A stretch of 64,000 nt of DNA from Humulus lupulus (GCF_963169125.1 NC_084793.1:90725071-90789070), one strand, 5' to 3'. Shown: positions 24,402 to 36,465, numbered from the stretch's first letter. Notes: a model not told the origin generated them from the letters alone. Numbers and translations: made by a program.

Positions 24402-24731
24402 ACCATTTTCAGCACTTAAAATTGTGCTATTTTTCCAAACGGTTCCAAACCCTCCCAAATGATTTTGTAACCCACAAAACACACTATTGGGGTTAAAATC
24501 ACATCTCTAACAGACATTTCTCAAATGACTTTATGAAACTCATCTCAATATTGTGTAACACCAAATTTACACAATAAAGGGTAATATTTGGAGGTTACAA
24601 ATTTATAACACCAAATATGTTACATTATTTGGATATATCTCATATATCAAAATATTGTAACTCTCTATTATATGTTACAATATGTGACACTCTTTGTCAC
24701 ATTTATTTAATCTAAAACATTATATTATAAT

Positions 24732-25335
24732 TGTTATCCCAAAAATCAGAGGTGAATGACATGGCAGGAATTAAATACACGTGGCTGACATCTGGCAGAA
24801 TCTGTGCTCGACTATCGACCAGGAAGACACCTACTGTCACACGATAAACTTCTTCCTACGACCAGTCTGGTCGTACGCACGCTATACATGGAGGAAATCT
24901 TAGGTAGTTATGATGGAATCCGAAATTATCTCCCATGATTTCCTGAGTATCCGATTATTTAGAAAAGAATATCTGTAACAAATTAATGTAAATCTTCCCT
25001 GAGCTTATAAATAGAAGAGGAGAGCTCAGGGAAGGGGGATCCTTTTTTCTTTTTGGCTAGAAGATCTTTTGAGATTAGAGAGAGATTACACGAGAATATT
25101 TGTATTTTCTTCTTCAGAGGACAGTGAAACTCATTGAACCCTAGTTCTTTGATCACCCCTTTGAATCTTATTTCAATAACAATTCAAGTGGACGTAGGTT
25201 ATTACCAGATCCTGGGGCCGAACCACTATAAAATCTTGTGTTCTTATTATTTTCGTCATCACATTCATTTCAACGCATTCATCCACATCAAGCGTATTTT
25301 GACTCCGTGTCAGTTGGCCAAAATCAGGGTCAACA
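24732..25335 (+). mobile_element. Tat-B 5' LTR
   Basis: 604 bp, TGTTATCCC ... GGGTCAACA. The TATA box TATAAATA at 25006-25013 sets the likely transcription start some 25-30 bp downstream. A self-complementary CTACGACCAGTCTGGTCGTA lies near 24857. Confidence 0.95.
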
Positions 25336-25338
25336 TTC

Positions 25339-25356
25339 TGGTGCTTTCGTTGAGAG
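25339..25356 (+). other. Tat-B primer-binding site
   Basis: TGGTGCTTTCGTTGAGAG begins three bases after the LTR. TGG pairs with the CCA end of a tRNA. The same site with one change follows the Tat-C LTR. I do not assign the tRNA. Confidence 0.75.
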
Positions 25357-25383
25357 ATTGATATAGCATCGTTGAGAAGACCA

Positions 25384-26346
25384 ATGGCGAAAACTACCAG
25401 GAAAACTGGACAGGCGGTCGGCGCTGCACCATCTAACCTGCCTCCTCCTCCTCTAAACATGGCTGAGGATGAGCCACATTTAGAATTTGATGAGGAAGAA
25501 ATGGACGACACGACGCTGAAGAACACCCTAGGGGCATTACATGAGGAACTGGCCAATCTGAGGGCAAGCCAGGAAAATGCTGCCGAAATCATGGCGCGAA
25601 AGCAACAAGAAATTGAGCGGCAATGCCTGGAGCTGAGTGAGAGACAGGCAAAAATGGATCGCCGTCAGAGGGAGGCCATGGCAGCCCTCGAAGCAGCCCT
25701 ACAGTTGGCTAGGAATCAGGCTGCACCTGCTTCACAGCCAGATCAACCTGCGGATGGGCCACCCCGGAGGGGTCCTAATCCGAGCCCTCCTATCCAACCC
25801 TCGAGCCCACAAAGGCCCGAGCAACCGACGGTGCCTCAGGAAGATCTCCCACCAAGGGATCCTGAAGCACAGCCTATCTCGCAGGCTGGTTGTGGCAATT
25901 CCCCGCTGTCAAGGCAGAATAGGGCCGGGTAGCAGCCCCGTAGTCCTAGATGCCATAGGGGTGATGAGCCAAACCCTCCGAGCAGAGGACATCGTCCTTC
26001 TGGCAACAGAAGGAACTCAGAGTCTGGCTCTGTGGTCCGAGGCCCCCCACGGCATGATAATGCACGGGGACATACCGACCAGCGCAGGCCACCCTCTAAC
26101 GCTCAGAAGGTACCAGCCCAGGAAGCCAACCGGGGAAACGGTCGATCCCATCGTGACCACTCAAGGTTTAGGGATGGTCACGATTATAACGAAGCCGACT
26201 CAGGCAGAGGTAATGCCAGTCGGAGGGACGAACAAAGAGGAGGGGGCAGAAGCCCACCACTTAGGGATGACTACCCTGAAGGACTCAATGCTGGGGGGCA
26301 GCCCAGACAGAACAACGTCTTTGATCGGCTCGGAGCTAGCGAGTAG
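25384..26346 (+). pseudogene. Tat-B gag, N-terminal part
   Basis: The ATG at 25384 opens a protein with a Pro-rich start, an acidic patch (LEFDEEEMDDTT), a long coiled coil (EIMARKQQEIERQCLELSER; about residues 60-115) and a Pro-rich, then Arg/Gly-rich tail (GGGRSPPLRDDYPEG). This is the usual N-terminal third of Tat gag. In-frame stops occur at 25930-25932 (TAG) and 26344-26346 (TAG). Gag homology continues after about 26400 in the next frame, so an indel lies in between. Confidence 0.8.
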
Positions 26347-26400
26347 AGAAGAAGAGACGAAGATCTGCGGGACGTACTCAACGATCGCTGGGAGTGACAC

Positions 26401-28202
26401 GATGAATACGTTCCCACAGCAACAGCAGAGGCCCCCGATGATTCCTAGCGCCGTGCAGGCCCAGATAGATGCCCTCAACCAGGCAGTGCAGCAGCTGGTC
26501 GGGGGAAGAACATCTTATATCGACCATGATAGGAGAAAGGGTACTCCTTTCATCCAGAGGATAGCCATGGAGGAAACTCCTAGCAAGTTCAAAATGCCTA
26601 CGCTTATGAACTTTGACGGGTATGGTGACCCGGTATCTCATGTCAACAAGTTTGAGATACAAATGGACATTCAGAAAGTGTCCGAAGACGCTCGGTGCAG
26701 GATTTTCCCTGCAACGCTTTCTGACGCTGCACAGGAGTGGTTTTTTAAGTTCCCTCCTACAAGTATAATTTCCTGGGAAATGTTCGTGAAGGATTTTTAG
26801 GGATATTTCTATGCGGGTCGTGTGCACCCTACTGAGGCAAATCAGCTAGTCGAGATACGCCAGCAAAACGGAGAATCGTTGAAAGACTACGTTCAGCGTT
26901 TTATGCGAGCAGCCGCCGGAGCAAAAATGGTGGGAGATCAAGGCAAGATGATGGCCATAATAGCAGGAGTTAAGCGTCGTACCCCTCTCTGAGAGAGCCT
27001 CAGAAAGTATGGGGTTAGGACAACCCGGGAATTTCTAGATCGAGCTGATCGCTATATCAAGCTCGAATATGCCATTGCCAATGAGGGAAAACCCCCAGGC
27101 AAAGATAAGGGGACAACTGAGCCCGCCAAAGCCGCCAATGGGTCAAAACCCAACGGCAACGGAAAAGGCAAAGGCAACGGGAATGGCAATGGCAACGGCA
27201 ACGGCAAGAATGGTGGGAAACGGCCACACAACGAGCCTTCCACCTCTGACAACAAGAGGACCAAGGGTAATCGTTATGAACCTCGATTCACTAACTATAC
27301 TGCCCTTATTGAGTCTCGGGGAGAGGTATATCAGGCCACGAGTTCCAGTGTGCCTTACAAGAAGCCTACCCCCATTCGAAAGGATATTTCGAGAAGAGAC
27401 ACTACCAAGTTCTGTCGTTATCACAACGACTACGGACATGACACCAATGAATGCAACCAGTTGAAAGATGAGATCGAGTTCCTTATCAGACAAGGACACT
27501 TGAGGAGATATGTACGAGCCTCGGGAAATTCCCAACGAGAAGCTTTAGGTGGCAACGAGCAAGTGCCCACACGCCAACGCTCACCACCTTTGCAGCCTGA
27601 TCCCGTAACCGGCACCTTACTAACCATCTGGGGAGGCTTGCACCTCACGGGAAACAGCGGAAAGGCTAGGGAACGATACGCTCGGACTCTGTGCCATGAC
27701 CAGGACATCGAGATGATGGCTGTGGAGGACCGCGCGCCCAAAAAGTCTCGATCAAAGGAGGGCGAGATAACCTTCTCTGATGGCGATGCCCAGCATGTCC
27801 GGTTCCCACACTCCGATCCGCTGGTCGTGGACATCCAAATGGCCAATATGATGGTGAACAGAGTGCTAGTCGATACAGGAAGTTTAGTGAACATCTTGTA
27901 CAAGTCTTCTCTGGAACGCATGAAATTGTCCGTCAAGGACTTGGAGCCTTGCAACCAAACAATATACAGCTTCTCTGGCGAGAAACTCGCCCCCGCAGGG
28001 TCAATCAAACTTCCAGTGATAGCAGGTACAACACCTGCTACCAGGACATTACTCGCTACTTTCATAGTGGTCGATTGTCCCTCGGCGTACAATGCGGTCA
28101 TTAGAAGGCCCATACTGGTTGACCTACGGGCCGTCACCTCCATATGGCACTTAGCCATGAAATTCTTGACAGACGCAGGGGGTAGGACACGTGTTAGGAA
28201 TC
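26401..28202 (+). pseudogene. Tat-B gag core, zinc finger and aspartic protease
   Basis: The frame reads QAQIDALNQAVQQL, then the gag core (AAQEWFFKFPPTSIISWEMF, about 26725-26790), a Gly/Asn repeat tract (27160-27215) and the zinc-binding motif KFCRYHNDYGHDTNEC (about 27410-27455). The protease follows with active site VLVDTGSLVNILYKS (DTG at 27872-27880). Protease cuts the polyprotein in the particle. Stops: TAG 26798-26800 (Gln expected) and TGA 26992-26994 (Trp expected). The reading changes frame just before 28200, where a TAG at 28203 also sits. Confidence 0.85.
27160..27215 (+). repeat. GGCAACGGNAA hexamer-type repeat in gag
   Basis: Repeated AACGGCAA/AATGGCAA units encode a Gly-Asn-Gly-Lys run between the gag core and the zinc finger. 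Confidence 0.8.
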
Positions 28203-28238
28203 TAGAGGGAAGCCAGGGAATGCTACAACGCCTCAGTC

Positions 28239-31200
28239 ATGAAGGCAAAGAAGGGAATGTCAAAAGGCACTCCCCCTGATAGGTTGCAAATGGCAGAGGA
28301 TACACAAGCCCAATCCGGTGAAGGAGTCACCAAATAGGGTGTTGCCCAAAGTGAGGATAGAGATTTAGATCCTCGCTTTCGGGATTTTGAGGATACTGTT
28401 GGACTCGTTGAGGACCTGGAAGAGGTCCAACTCGACGAAAAAGACCCGACCAGAGTAGTAAAGGTTGGGAAAAATTTGGAAGCAATCACGAAGCATGCAC
28501 TGGTGGAATTTTTGCGACAGAACCAGGAAGTCTTTGCTTGGTCGCACAAAGACATGGTTGGGATAGATCCTGCAGTTATCAGCCATGTCTTGAACATAGA
28601 CAAAAGTTTTCCACCTGTGCAACATAAGAGATGCCTGCTCGATAAGGATAGATCGAAAGCCTTAAAGGAGGAAGTCGAAAGACTAAAGGAGAATGGATTC
28701 ATCTGGGTAGCGTTTTATCCATCGTGGGTCTCAAATCCAGTGCTGGTTCCCAAGTCAAACGACAAATGGCGAACCTGTGTGGATTTCACAGATCTCAATA
28801 AGGCCTGCCCAAAGGATTGCTTCCCACTCCCAAGGATCGACCAGCTGGTCGATGCAACTGCAAGGCATGAGATCCTCTCCTTTATGGATGCATACTCAGG
28901 ATACAATCAGATCAGCATGTACCCCCCTGATGAGGATCACACCAGCTTTCAGACCGATACGGGATTATACTGTTACAAAGTGATGCCCTTCGGACTGAAA
29001 AACGCAGGTGCGACTTACCAGCAACTGGTTAACCACATGTTTAAAGAATTGACCGAAGTAAACATGGAGGTGTACGTAGACGACATGCTGGTAAAGTCGA
29101 AAAAAGCATAAGGATATGTGAAGGATTTGCAAGAGTGTTTTGATGTATTGAACAAGTACCAGATGAAACTAAATCCTCTCAAATGTTCCTTCGGAGTTGG
29201 ATCAGGGAAGTTTTTGGGGTTCATTGTTAATTCAAGAGGAATCGAGGCCAACCCTGACAAGATAAAAGCCCTGATCGATATGAAATCGCCAGAAAAGATC
29301 AAGGATGTACAAAGTTTGACTGGAAGAATTGCGGCCCTAAGTAGATTTATTTCCAAATCAACAGACAAATGCGTCCCTTTCTTTAACCTACTTAGGGGCA
29401 GCAAGAAGTTTGAATGGATGGGAGACTGTGAACAAGCTTTCCAGGCCTTAAAAGCCCATATGGCACAACCTCCTATTTTATCAAAGCCTATCGAAGGAGA
29501 AACTTTGTTCATTTATCTGGCGATCACTGAAGTTGCTGCTAGTGCGGTACTGATACGAGAAGAAGAAGGCGTACAAAAAGCGGTTTACTATGTAAGCAAG
29601 CGACTAATCGGAGCTGAACTAAGATATCCACCCATCGAGAGGTTAGCATATTGCTTAATCTTGGCCTCAAGGAAGCTACGCCCTTACTTCCAAGCCCACC
29701 CTATCACAGTTTTAACTGACCAGCCCCTTCGGCAAGTCCTCCAAAAACCAGAAGCGGTTGGGCGTCTATTAAAATGGGCAGTCGAACTAGGGCAGTTCGA
29801 TATCACATATTCCCCGCAAGCAGCAGTAAAGGGACAAGTCTTGGCCGATCTCATTGCAGAGTTTACCGAACTCCCAGACGACGAGCAGTGCGAAAGACCT
29901 AATGTGCCTGAGCCTCAAGATGAAGCTCCCTCGTGGAAGTTATTTACGGATGGGTCGTCAAACGAATCTCACGCGGGAGCAGGAGTAATTTTGATAACGC
30001 CATAAGGGCATCGATTTCACTGCGCTATTAGGTTTGACTTCGTAGCATCGAACAACGAAGCAGAATACGAGGCCCTCCTCGCTGGATTACGATTGGCAAA
30101 AGACATGAATATAAAGGTGCTCGATATTTATAGTGATTCACAGCTGGTAGTGAATCAAGTTCTAGGGGAATATCAAGCACGGGGTCTCAAAATGGGAGCC
30201 TACTTAAACAAAACTAAAGATCTGTTGGCACAGTTCCAGAAGTATACCCTCCAGCAGATACCTCGAGATCAGAATTCGAACGCAGATGCCTTAGCCAAAC
30301 TCGCAAGCGCGAAAGATGCTGACACTTTGAATATTGTGCCAGTAGAAAGATTGAGCGAACCGAGCATACGAGCAGATGTGACTAGCATGGAAATCCGGAT
30401 GGAAGACACATGGATGGCACCATACTTGGAGTATCTGACCAGCGGTACACTGCCGGCAGATAGGAACAAAGCCAGAACTCGTCAAAGGCAGGCTGCGAGA
30501 TATATACTGGTCGATGGTGTTTTGTACCGAAGGGGATATTCCATGTCGCTGCTCAGATGTATTACATCAGAGAAAGCTAAGGAGCTGATGATGGAAGTAC
30601 ATGAAGGCTTTTGCGGAGATCATGCTGGGGGGCAAAGTTTGGCAAAGAAGATTCTAAGGCAGGGCTATTTCTGGCCAACTATGAATGAAGACTCTGCGGA
30701 GTACGTGCGGAAGTGCGATAAGTGTCAAATATTTTCCAAAATTCCACGCGCAGCTCCAAACGAGTTAAAGCAGATGCAGAGTCAGTGGCCTTTCGCAGTA
30801 TGGGGGATAGATTTGATCGGATCACTGCCAACAGGAAAAGGTGGGGTGAAATACGCGATTGTAGCAGTCGACTACTTCACCAAGTGGGCCGAAGCCGAAC
30901 CACTCGCTACCATAATGACCAAGAAAGTTCTTGACTTTGTCATCAAGAACATTATTTGCCGATATGGTTTGCCTCGAAAGATTGTCTCAGACAATGGAAC
31001 CCAGTTTGATAGTGACTTATTCACAGACTTCTGCGAAAGATACGGAATTATTAAAAGCTTTTATTCAGTCGCGCATCCGTAAGAAAATGGGCAAGTAGAA
31101 GCAGTTAATAAAACGCTTAAATCCACCATGAAGAAAAGGCTAGAAGACACAAAAGGAGCATGGCCAGAACAGCTGCCTGAAGTCCTCTGGTCGTATAGAA

Positions 31201-31646
31201 CTTCTCACCGGACAGCGATAGGTCATACTCCGTTTTCCTTAACATACGGGTATGAGGCCATGTTGCCCATCGAGTTAGATCCGCCCTCGCATCGACGAAT
31301 TACATATGACCAGGATCAAAACAGCTAACTAATGATGGAGTCCCTAGACTCACTAGAAGAAAAACGAGAAAAAGCCCAACTCCGAGTAGCTGCGTACCAG
31401 CAAAAGGTCGCCCGGTACTTCAATTCAAAAGTGAAAGAAAGAAAATTCAACGTCGGAGATCTAGTGCTACGACGAGTTTTCTTGAATACCCGCGACCCCA
31501 CTGCTGGAGTACTCGGACCAAACTGGGAAGGACCGTACCAGATCAAAGAAGTCCTTCATCCAGGCACCTACAAACTTGCACGCTTAAATGGAGATCTCAT
31601 TCCATGCTACTAGAATGGAGAACACCTGCGCAAGTACTACCAATGA
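28239..31646 (+). pseudogene. Tat-B pol: RT, two RNase H domains, integrase
   Basis: One reading frame carries RT (PSWVSNPVLVPK, DLNKACPKDCFPLP, FMDAYSGYNQI, catalytic YVDDM at 29073-29087), a first RNase H (about 29500-29830) and a second RNase H (LFTDGSSN near 29940, [28 protein letters not shown]). The integrase has its HHCC finger near 30600-30730 and its core Asp in WGIDLIG and [10 protein letters not shown]; a stop lies between AHP and ENGQVEA, two codons before the catalytic-Glu region. Its C-terminal domain is PNWEGPYQIKEVL. There is no chromodomain. Stops: 28335 TAG, 29109 TAA, 30003 TAA, 31080 TAA, 31326 TAA, 31611 TAG; most fit Gln or Trp codons changed by C-to-T or G-to-A. Confidence 0.92.
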
Positions 31647-32375
31647 ACAGTCCTTGTTAAAGGACTGACTTGTATTAATTCTTACTTTTTACAAGTTTCA
31701 AAAAAAGGGTAGCCACGTTGTATGGATAATCGCTTATAAGTGTAAGATCTTATTTAAGATCCCTCGTACAGACATGTTTAGTCCATTTTAATACGAGATT
31801 ATAAGGGACTGTGCACAGCCAGTCATTCTTGCCAACCTTTGTAAATTTATTTTTACAAGTATTTGTTCATTACATGTGTTGTTTTGCTATATTACAAGTG
31901 TTGAATTTCATGAGCAGTAATGTTCGAATAGGTCGTGGTCAAGGTAAGTGACCAAGGACCTAAAGCTCCTCGATCACTAGGGGGGCATATATGGTACATC
32001 GATAGCAAAGAGTACCATGAGGTATCTAAACACATGAACAAAATGAGTGAAAGCATGCTACGGTACTTAGAGCATTTTTCAAAATTTATGTTTTGTTAAA
32101 TCAAACCAAAGTACTATGCTAAGTTCGGTCATGCAAATAGGTATTATAATAAAAGAAACATTATAATATCAATAAGGCAATCATTTACACCGCGAGCATT
32201 AGTGCTCAGATGTAAATATGTAATTAAAAGAAAAAGCCTTTACACCGCGAGCAGTACTGCTCGGATGTAATCGTTCAAGTGTAAGTAAAAAAGCTTCCCC
32301 CATAGCAATAAAAATAAGTTGTCTTTACAAATAGACCCGTGGGCCATAAAAGCTAAAATAAAAATAAAAAGAGAA
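31647..32375 (+). other. Tat-B spacer after pol; no genes
   Basis: Non-coding. It includes two copies of TTTACACCGCGAGCA(T/G)TA(G/C)TGCTC, near 32186 and 32240, about 54 bp apart, and a CTAGGGGGGCATATATGG segment also present in Tat-A. It may hold the 3' end signals of the antisense transcript and a regulatory role, but no motif proves it. Confidence 0.6.
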
Positions 32376-32984
32376 TTACTGGGGAGCAGGAGGGTCTTCT
32401 GGATTAGGAGCGCTCTGATCAGACGGAGGACCAGCCGCAGCATCAGCAGTAGGGGTTTTGGCCTTAGCTCTCTCCTCTGCCTCCAGCCGAGTGGCGCACT
32501 GCGCCATCAGCGTCCTTTGCAACCGCTCAAAGAGGTAGTTAATGTTGGCCTCCCGGTTGTGCTTCCAGAATTCGTAGAAGCAGAGGAAGGTGGCTTCCTT
32601 GTACTTCTTCAAATTTTTGGCCCCGTCTTCCTCTAGCTCCTGTACTTTCCCCTCGAGCCTCTTTGTCTCCTCCCTGCTGCCGGTCAGGTCAAGCTTAAGC
32701 TGCTTACATTCTTGAGTGAGGAGTACAACACTCTCCCTCCATGTCTTCCGCTCCTCGTTGGCCTTCCTCAATGACTCTTGGGCCTCCTGAAGCTCCTGGG
32801 TGAGAGTGGCTTGGTCCTCGCACAATTGTTCGTTTAGCTTGGATAGCTCCTGGTTCTCCACGAGCAGCCTGTTGTTATCAGCCTCGAGCGCTTGCTTGGC
32901 CTGGGCAAGCCTGGAGTCGAAGTTCTTTTCTCGAGAGACCAATGCCCCAGCACGGCGCCAGCTAGCAGTTAAAGACAACAGCCC

Positions 32985-33056
32985 CTGAAGAAAAAATGAG
33001 ATAAAGTTAGGAAAGGAAGTCTAATATAAAAAATGAAGTAGCAGAAGATGACTTAC
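32985..33056 (-). other. Intron 4 of the Tat-B antisense gene
   Basis: 72 bp, GTAAGTC ... TTTTTTCTTCAG, with a pyrimidine-rich 3' end. It joins ...NEIAS to GLLSLTASW in phase 0 and is the best-defined intron of this gene. Confidence 0.75.
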
Positions 33057-34154
33057 GCTGGCTATCTCATTCAACCCTCTATTGATAATTTGGTCAACGT
33101 CCATTGTGGCAGTGTCATTGATCGCGGTCTGGCTGCGTCTATGCTTCGAGAGTCGATATATCCTCTCCCTGGCCATGCCAACTATGTGGCTGGACAGAGA
33201 TCCTTCGGATAAGTGATCCAAAGTCTCCTTGTCTGCAGCCTTAGAGGAAGGCTGGGGATTGACAGGTGTTGGGGTCGTCTGCTTGGAGGGGGGCGGATGT
33301 GGTAAGTCCTCCTTGGAAGGGGTGGCGGCGGGAGCATCTTCTGTACGGGCCTTCTTTGAAGGGGTCTTGCTGCTTTCCCTCGAGCCCTTTTGCTGTCCTT
33401 CTTCGGGACAGAAGAGGCAGCGGCAGCTTGGTAATGCTCGAAGAAGTCCTCGGAGTCCATACCTGCACAAAGGAAAACAATTCAAATAGTGAGAATAAAG
33501 GGTCACGGGAAAACTGAGATTAAAGTAAAAGTATTACATAAGTAAAGTACCCGAGCTACGACTACTGGTCGTAACATTATCTACTGAACTACCTAGTTCT
33601 TGGAAGAAATTTGAGTTTAAAGAAGGGGCGTTCCTAAAGTTTCCATCCCCATCAAATAGATGAGAAGGAATGGGCAAATTATTTAAAAATCAGAATGATG
33701 TATCGTTTACATCCGACGAGTCGTCGGAAAGTTCGGTAGGCTCGGCAACCTTTTGTTTCCCCTTGCCCTTGGGGACCGAAGACTCCACTGCTCGGTGGGG
33801 AACAGCAGGTTCCCTGATCGTAACCCCAGTTGGCCTCCTCCGTGGAGGGGGTGCCTGAGGTTGCTGCTCGGGTTCCTGCTCAGGTTCCGCATCGACGTGG
33901 ACACCACTTGCCGCAGGTTCGTTAGTCGCAGGTTGGGAGCCCCAAAGGCCAGCCAGCCTAAGGTTAGCCTCATTAATTAAGTTCTTTACACTCTTAGCAG
34001 CATTTGGTATGCTGGCTAAGAGTGCTACCCTCGACTCCATTCTGGAGTGGGGGTCGGGCGTAACCATGGGCCTGGAACACAATGGAACAGCGAAGTATTA
34101 TGAAAAGAAAGAATTAAAGTACAGAAGCTACTGGTGTAGGGATTTTTTTTTACC

Positions 34155-34634
34155 TCCTCCAGTGAAGGCCGGATTATCCGCAGAAATGTTGGGCATAAGG
34201 AAGTACTCTTGATGGTACTTCCCCACGTTGGAGATGTGAGTGGTGTCGGACATAAAGGTGCGCCCGGTCTCCTGGTGGCAGAAGTGAAAAAACCCCGTAC
34301 CATCCTGGTTGGGGTTGGACTTAAGGCCGAACAGAAAATTGACCTCATGTGGAGAAGGAGCTGGCCATTTTCTGAGCTTGTAGAGGATATAGAGTGCGGT
34401 CAGCATCCTATAACCATTCGGTGTGATTTGAAAGGGGGCCACCCCAAAGTAGTTTGCCACCCCTTGAAAGAATGAATGGAGAGGCAGGGTGGCACCTACC
34501 TCAATGTGGTACCTCGACCAGGCGCTGTAGGCCCCTCCTGGCAGGTTGGCTCGCTGGTCGGTGGAAGGTCTGACCAGGGTCACCCCCATCAGATTGTATT
34601 TGTTTAAGTAGTTGGCGATCATACGAAGTGTCAC
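34155..34634 (-). other. Conserved domain of the Tat-B antisense protein
   Basis: The 34634-34155 stretch is open for 160 codons and contains WSRYHIEVGATLPLHSFFQG and VANYFGVAPFQITPNGYRML. The N-x-Y-R, W-x-x-P-x-P and LK-x-x-P-x-Q-x-G positions coincide with those in the Tat-A protein at 14760-14430. The two proteins are otherwise very different, which suggests constraint in the past. Confidence 0.65.
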
Positions 34635-35484
34635 CGAACTTGGGGGGACGACGTGCCACTCGACAGCCGGCTGGTCAGCATGGCGAGGACGGGCACGCCT
34701 CTGGACGTCGGTCTAAGGGGCGAATTCACCTTGACCACTGGTCGAGGGGGCATCAGCAGAAGGCTGACTTGGAGAGTTAGGGTTGCGTCTTTTTCGAGCT
34801 TTGGTTTTTGTTCTGGCCATTTTCTGATTGGGAACTGGTGGAAGATTTGGGCTAGGATGAGAAAAGGGGATTTCTGGGATCAGCGTGGATGGATTCTCTT
34901 CACCTTCGAGTAGTTGGGCCAAGAGCTCGTCTTCAATAGGTCTTTCTCCTCCCCAACGGTCTTGCATATGAACTGCAAACAGACAATGGAGAAGATAAGA
35001 CACAATCCACGAAGTAGTGTGGGAGATTGGGATAACGTTGCTCGTGTCTAAATTACCAACAGCATCCTAATCCTACGCTAAGTTCAACGTGGGTAGTTTG
35101 GAAGATGGATAAAAAGAAAGGAAGAAAACTGTTTTCTGAAAAGAGAACTTTTTCGACTCCTGAGGGGCGGGAAAAAATTCGTTTTTTTTTTTTACCAGAC
35201 TTAAAGGTTGAATCTTTCGCCAACCTGACGCCCCAAACCAATGATCCTAACTATCAAACTAAAGTCCTGACCTATTCGAAGCATAAAGACGCACTCTTGA
35301 CGAGCAATAGACGGTTTATACCAAAAAACCCTTAAAACCCTACTCAAGAACACGGAAAATCACAGAGCATGAAATGGAATGCATGGCGTAATGAAAAGCT
35401 TAAAGAGCGAGGTGCTTACCTGGGCGAAGATGGAGATTCGGAAGAAGATGAAAAATTCGAATCGGAAGACCTTCGGCTAGACAT

Positions 35485-35808
35485 CGGACTGTTTCGAAGC
35501 TCTGTACTCTGGTGCAAGTTCTTGAGAATATTGGCAAAGATGGTGAGTAAAAATTTCTTAAAGGGGAAGAAAAGCTTACTTATAGGGATTGGAGGTATGG
35601 CCAAAAAGCAGTAATCATCACTTCCCACTTTCGGAACGTGGGGAAATGTATAAGCCTTCAAAATTGCCTTTTTGGAAATTGAAAAGGCTTGATTAGACAT
35701 AATTATGTCACAGTTTTAAAAAACGCACAAGGATTCTGACAGACATCATGGGGATGTGAACGATTGTTCCCTTAAGTTTATTTATTGTTGATCGCACTAA
35801 ACGAACTT
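35485..35808. other. Tat-B spacer upstream of the antisense gene
   Basis: A minus-strand open frame continues upstream to 35700 in phase with exon 1, so the true start may be further upstream. Otherwise this is non-coding leader or promoter of the antisense gene. Confidence 0.5.
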
Positions 35809-35818
35809 GGGGGGGAAA
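35809..35818 (+). other. Tat-B polypurine tract
   Basis: A purine run GGGGGGGAAA immediately before the 3' LTR. Confidence 0.9.
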
Positions 35819-36421
35819 TGTTATCCCAAAAATCAGAGGTGAATGACATGGCAGGAATTAAATACACATGGCTGACATCTGGCAGAATCTGTGCTCGACT
35901 ATCGACCAGGAAGACACCTACTGTCACACGATAAACTTCTTCCTACGACCAGTCTGGTCGTACGCACGCTATACACGGAGGAAATCTTAGGCAGTTATGA
36001 TGGAATCCGAAATATCTCCCATGATTTCCTGAGTATCCGATTATTTAGGAAAGAATATCTGTAACAAATTAATGTAAATCTTCCCTGAGCTTATAAATAG
36101 AAGAGGAGAGCTCAGGGAAGGGGGATCCTTTTTTCTTTTTGGCTAGAAGATCTTTTGAGATTAGAGAGAGATTACACGAGAATATTTGTATTTTCTTCTT
36201 CAGAGGACAATGAAACTCATTGAACCCTAGTTCTTTGATCACCCCTTTGAATCTCATTTCAACAACAATTCAAGTGGACGTAGGTTATTACCAGATCCTG
36301 GGGCCGAACCACTATAAAATCTTGTGTTCTTATTATTTTCGTCATCACATTCATTTCAATGCATTCATCTACATCAAGCGTATTTTGACTCCGTGTCAGT
36401 TGGCCAAAATCAGGGTCAACA
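35819..36421 (+). mobile_element. Tat-B 3' LTR
   Basis: 603 bp, TGTTATCCC ... GGGTCAACA, with TATAAATA at 36092-36099. It differs from the 5' LTR by nine transitions and one deleted T. Confidence 0.95.
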
Positions 36422-36465
36422 ATAATATAATATAATATTACATTATATTATAAAATAATATAACA

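Larger units (their letters stand above)
32376..35484 (-). pseudogene. Tat-B antisense gene, five apparent exons
   Basis: This gene runs opposite to gag-pol. Exons, read leftwards: 35484-35420 (MSSRRSSDSNFSSSSESPSS, donor GTAAGC); 34973-34154 (acceptor TTTGCAG), with a conserved domain (PNGYRMLTALYILYKLRKW, PSPHEVNFLFGLKSNPNQDG) like 'putative gypsy-type transposon' PF04195; 34071-33551 (basic/acidic linker); 33462-33057; 32984-32376, a coiled coil (ALEADNNRLLVENQELSKLN) with ATFLCFYEFWKHNREANINY. Introns are short (70-440 bp) with GT-AG ends, and the last joins in phase. The intron at 34153-34072 joins one base out of phase, and stops lie at 34713 and 33690 with a shift in exon 4. Function is unknown. 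Extra antisense ORFs are known in Tat-lineage elements. Confidence 0.7.
24732..36421 (+). mobile_element. Tat-B: full-length Ty3/gypsy Tat-lineage element, TSD ATAAT
   Basis: 11.7 kb with ATAAT on both sides (24727-24731, 36422-36426), inserted in the left LTR of the inner copia element. Order: 5' LTR, primer site, gag, protease, RT, first RNase H, second RNase H, integrase, a spliced antisense gene, polypurine tract, 3' LTR. Two RNase H blocks and no chromodomain are hallmarks of the Tat lineage. By eye the LTRs differ at 9 of 603 positions (all transitions) plus one 1-nt indel. At an assumed 1.3e-8 substitutions per site per year this is about 0.6 million years. The coding region has about ten stops and two frame changes. 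Confidence 0.95.

Noticed and set aside
25173..31546. Minus-strand open frames under Tat-B gag and pol
   Set aside because: They mirror well-supported gag, protease, RT and integrase motifs on the plus strand and show no domain of their own.
28476..31646. Possible endogenous pararetrovirus because of RT and RNase H
   Set aside because: Integrase, two LTRs, polypurine tract, primer site and a 5-bp target duplication show an LTR retrotransposon.
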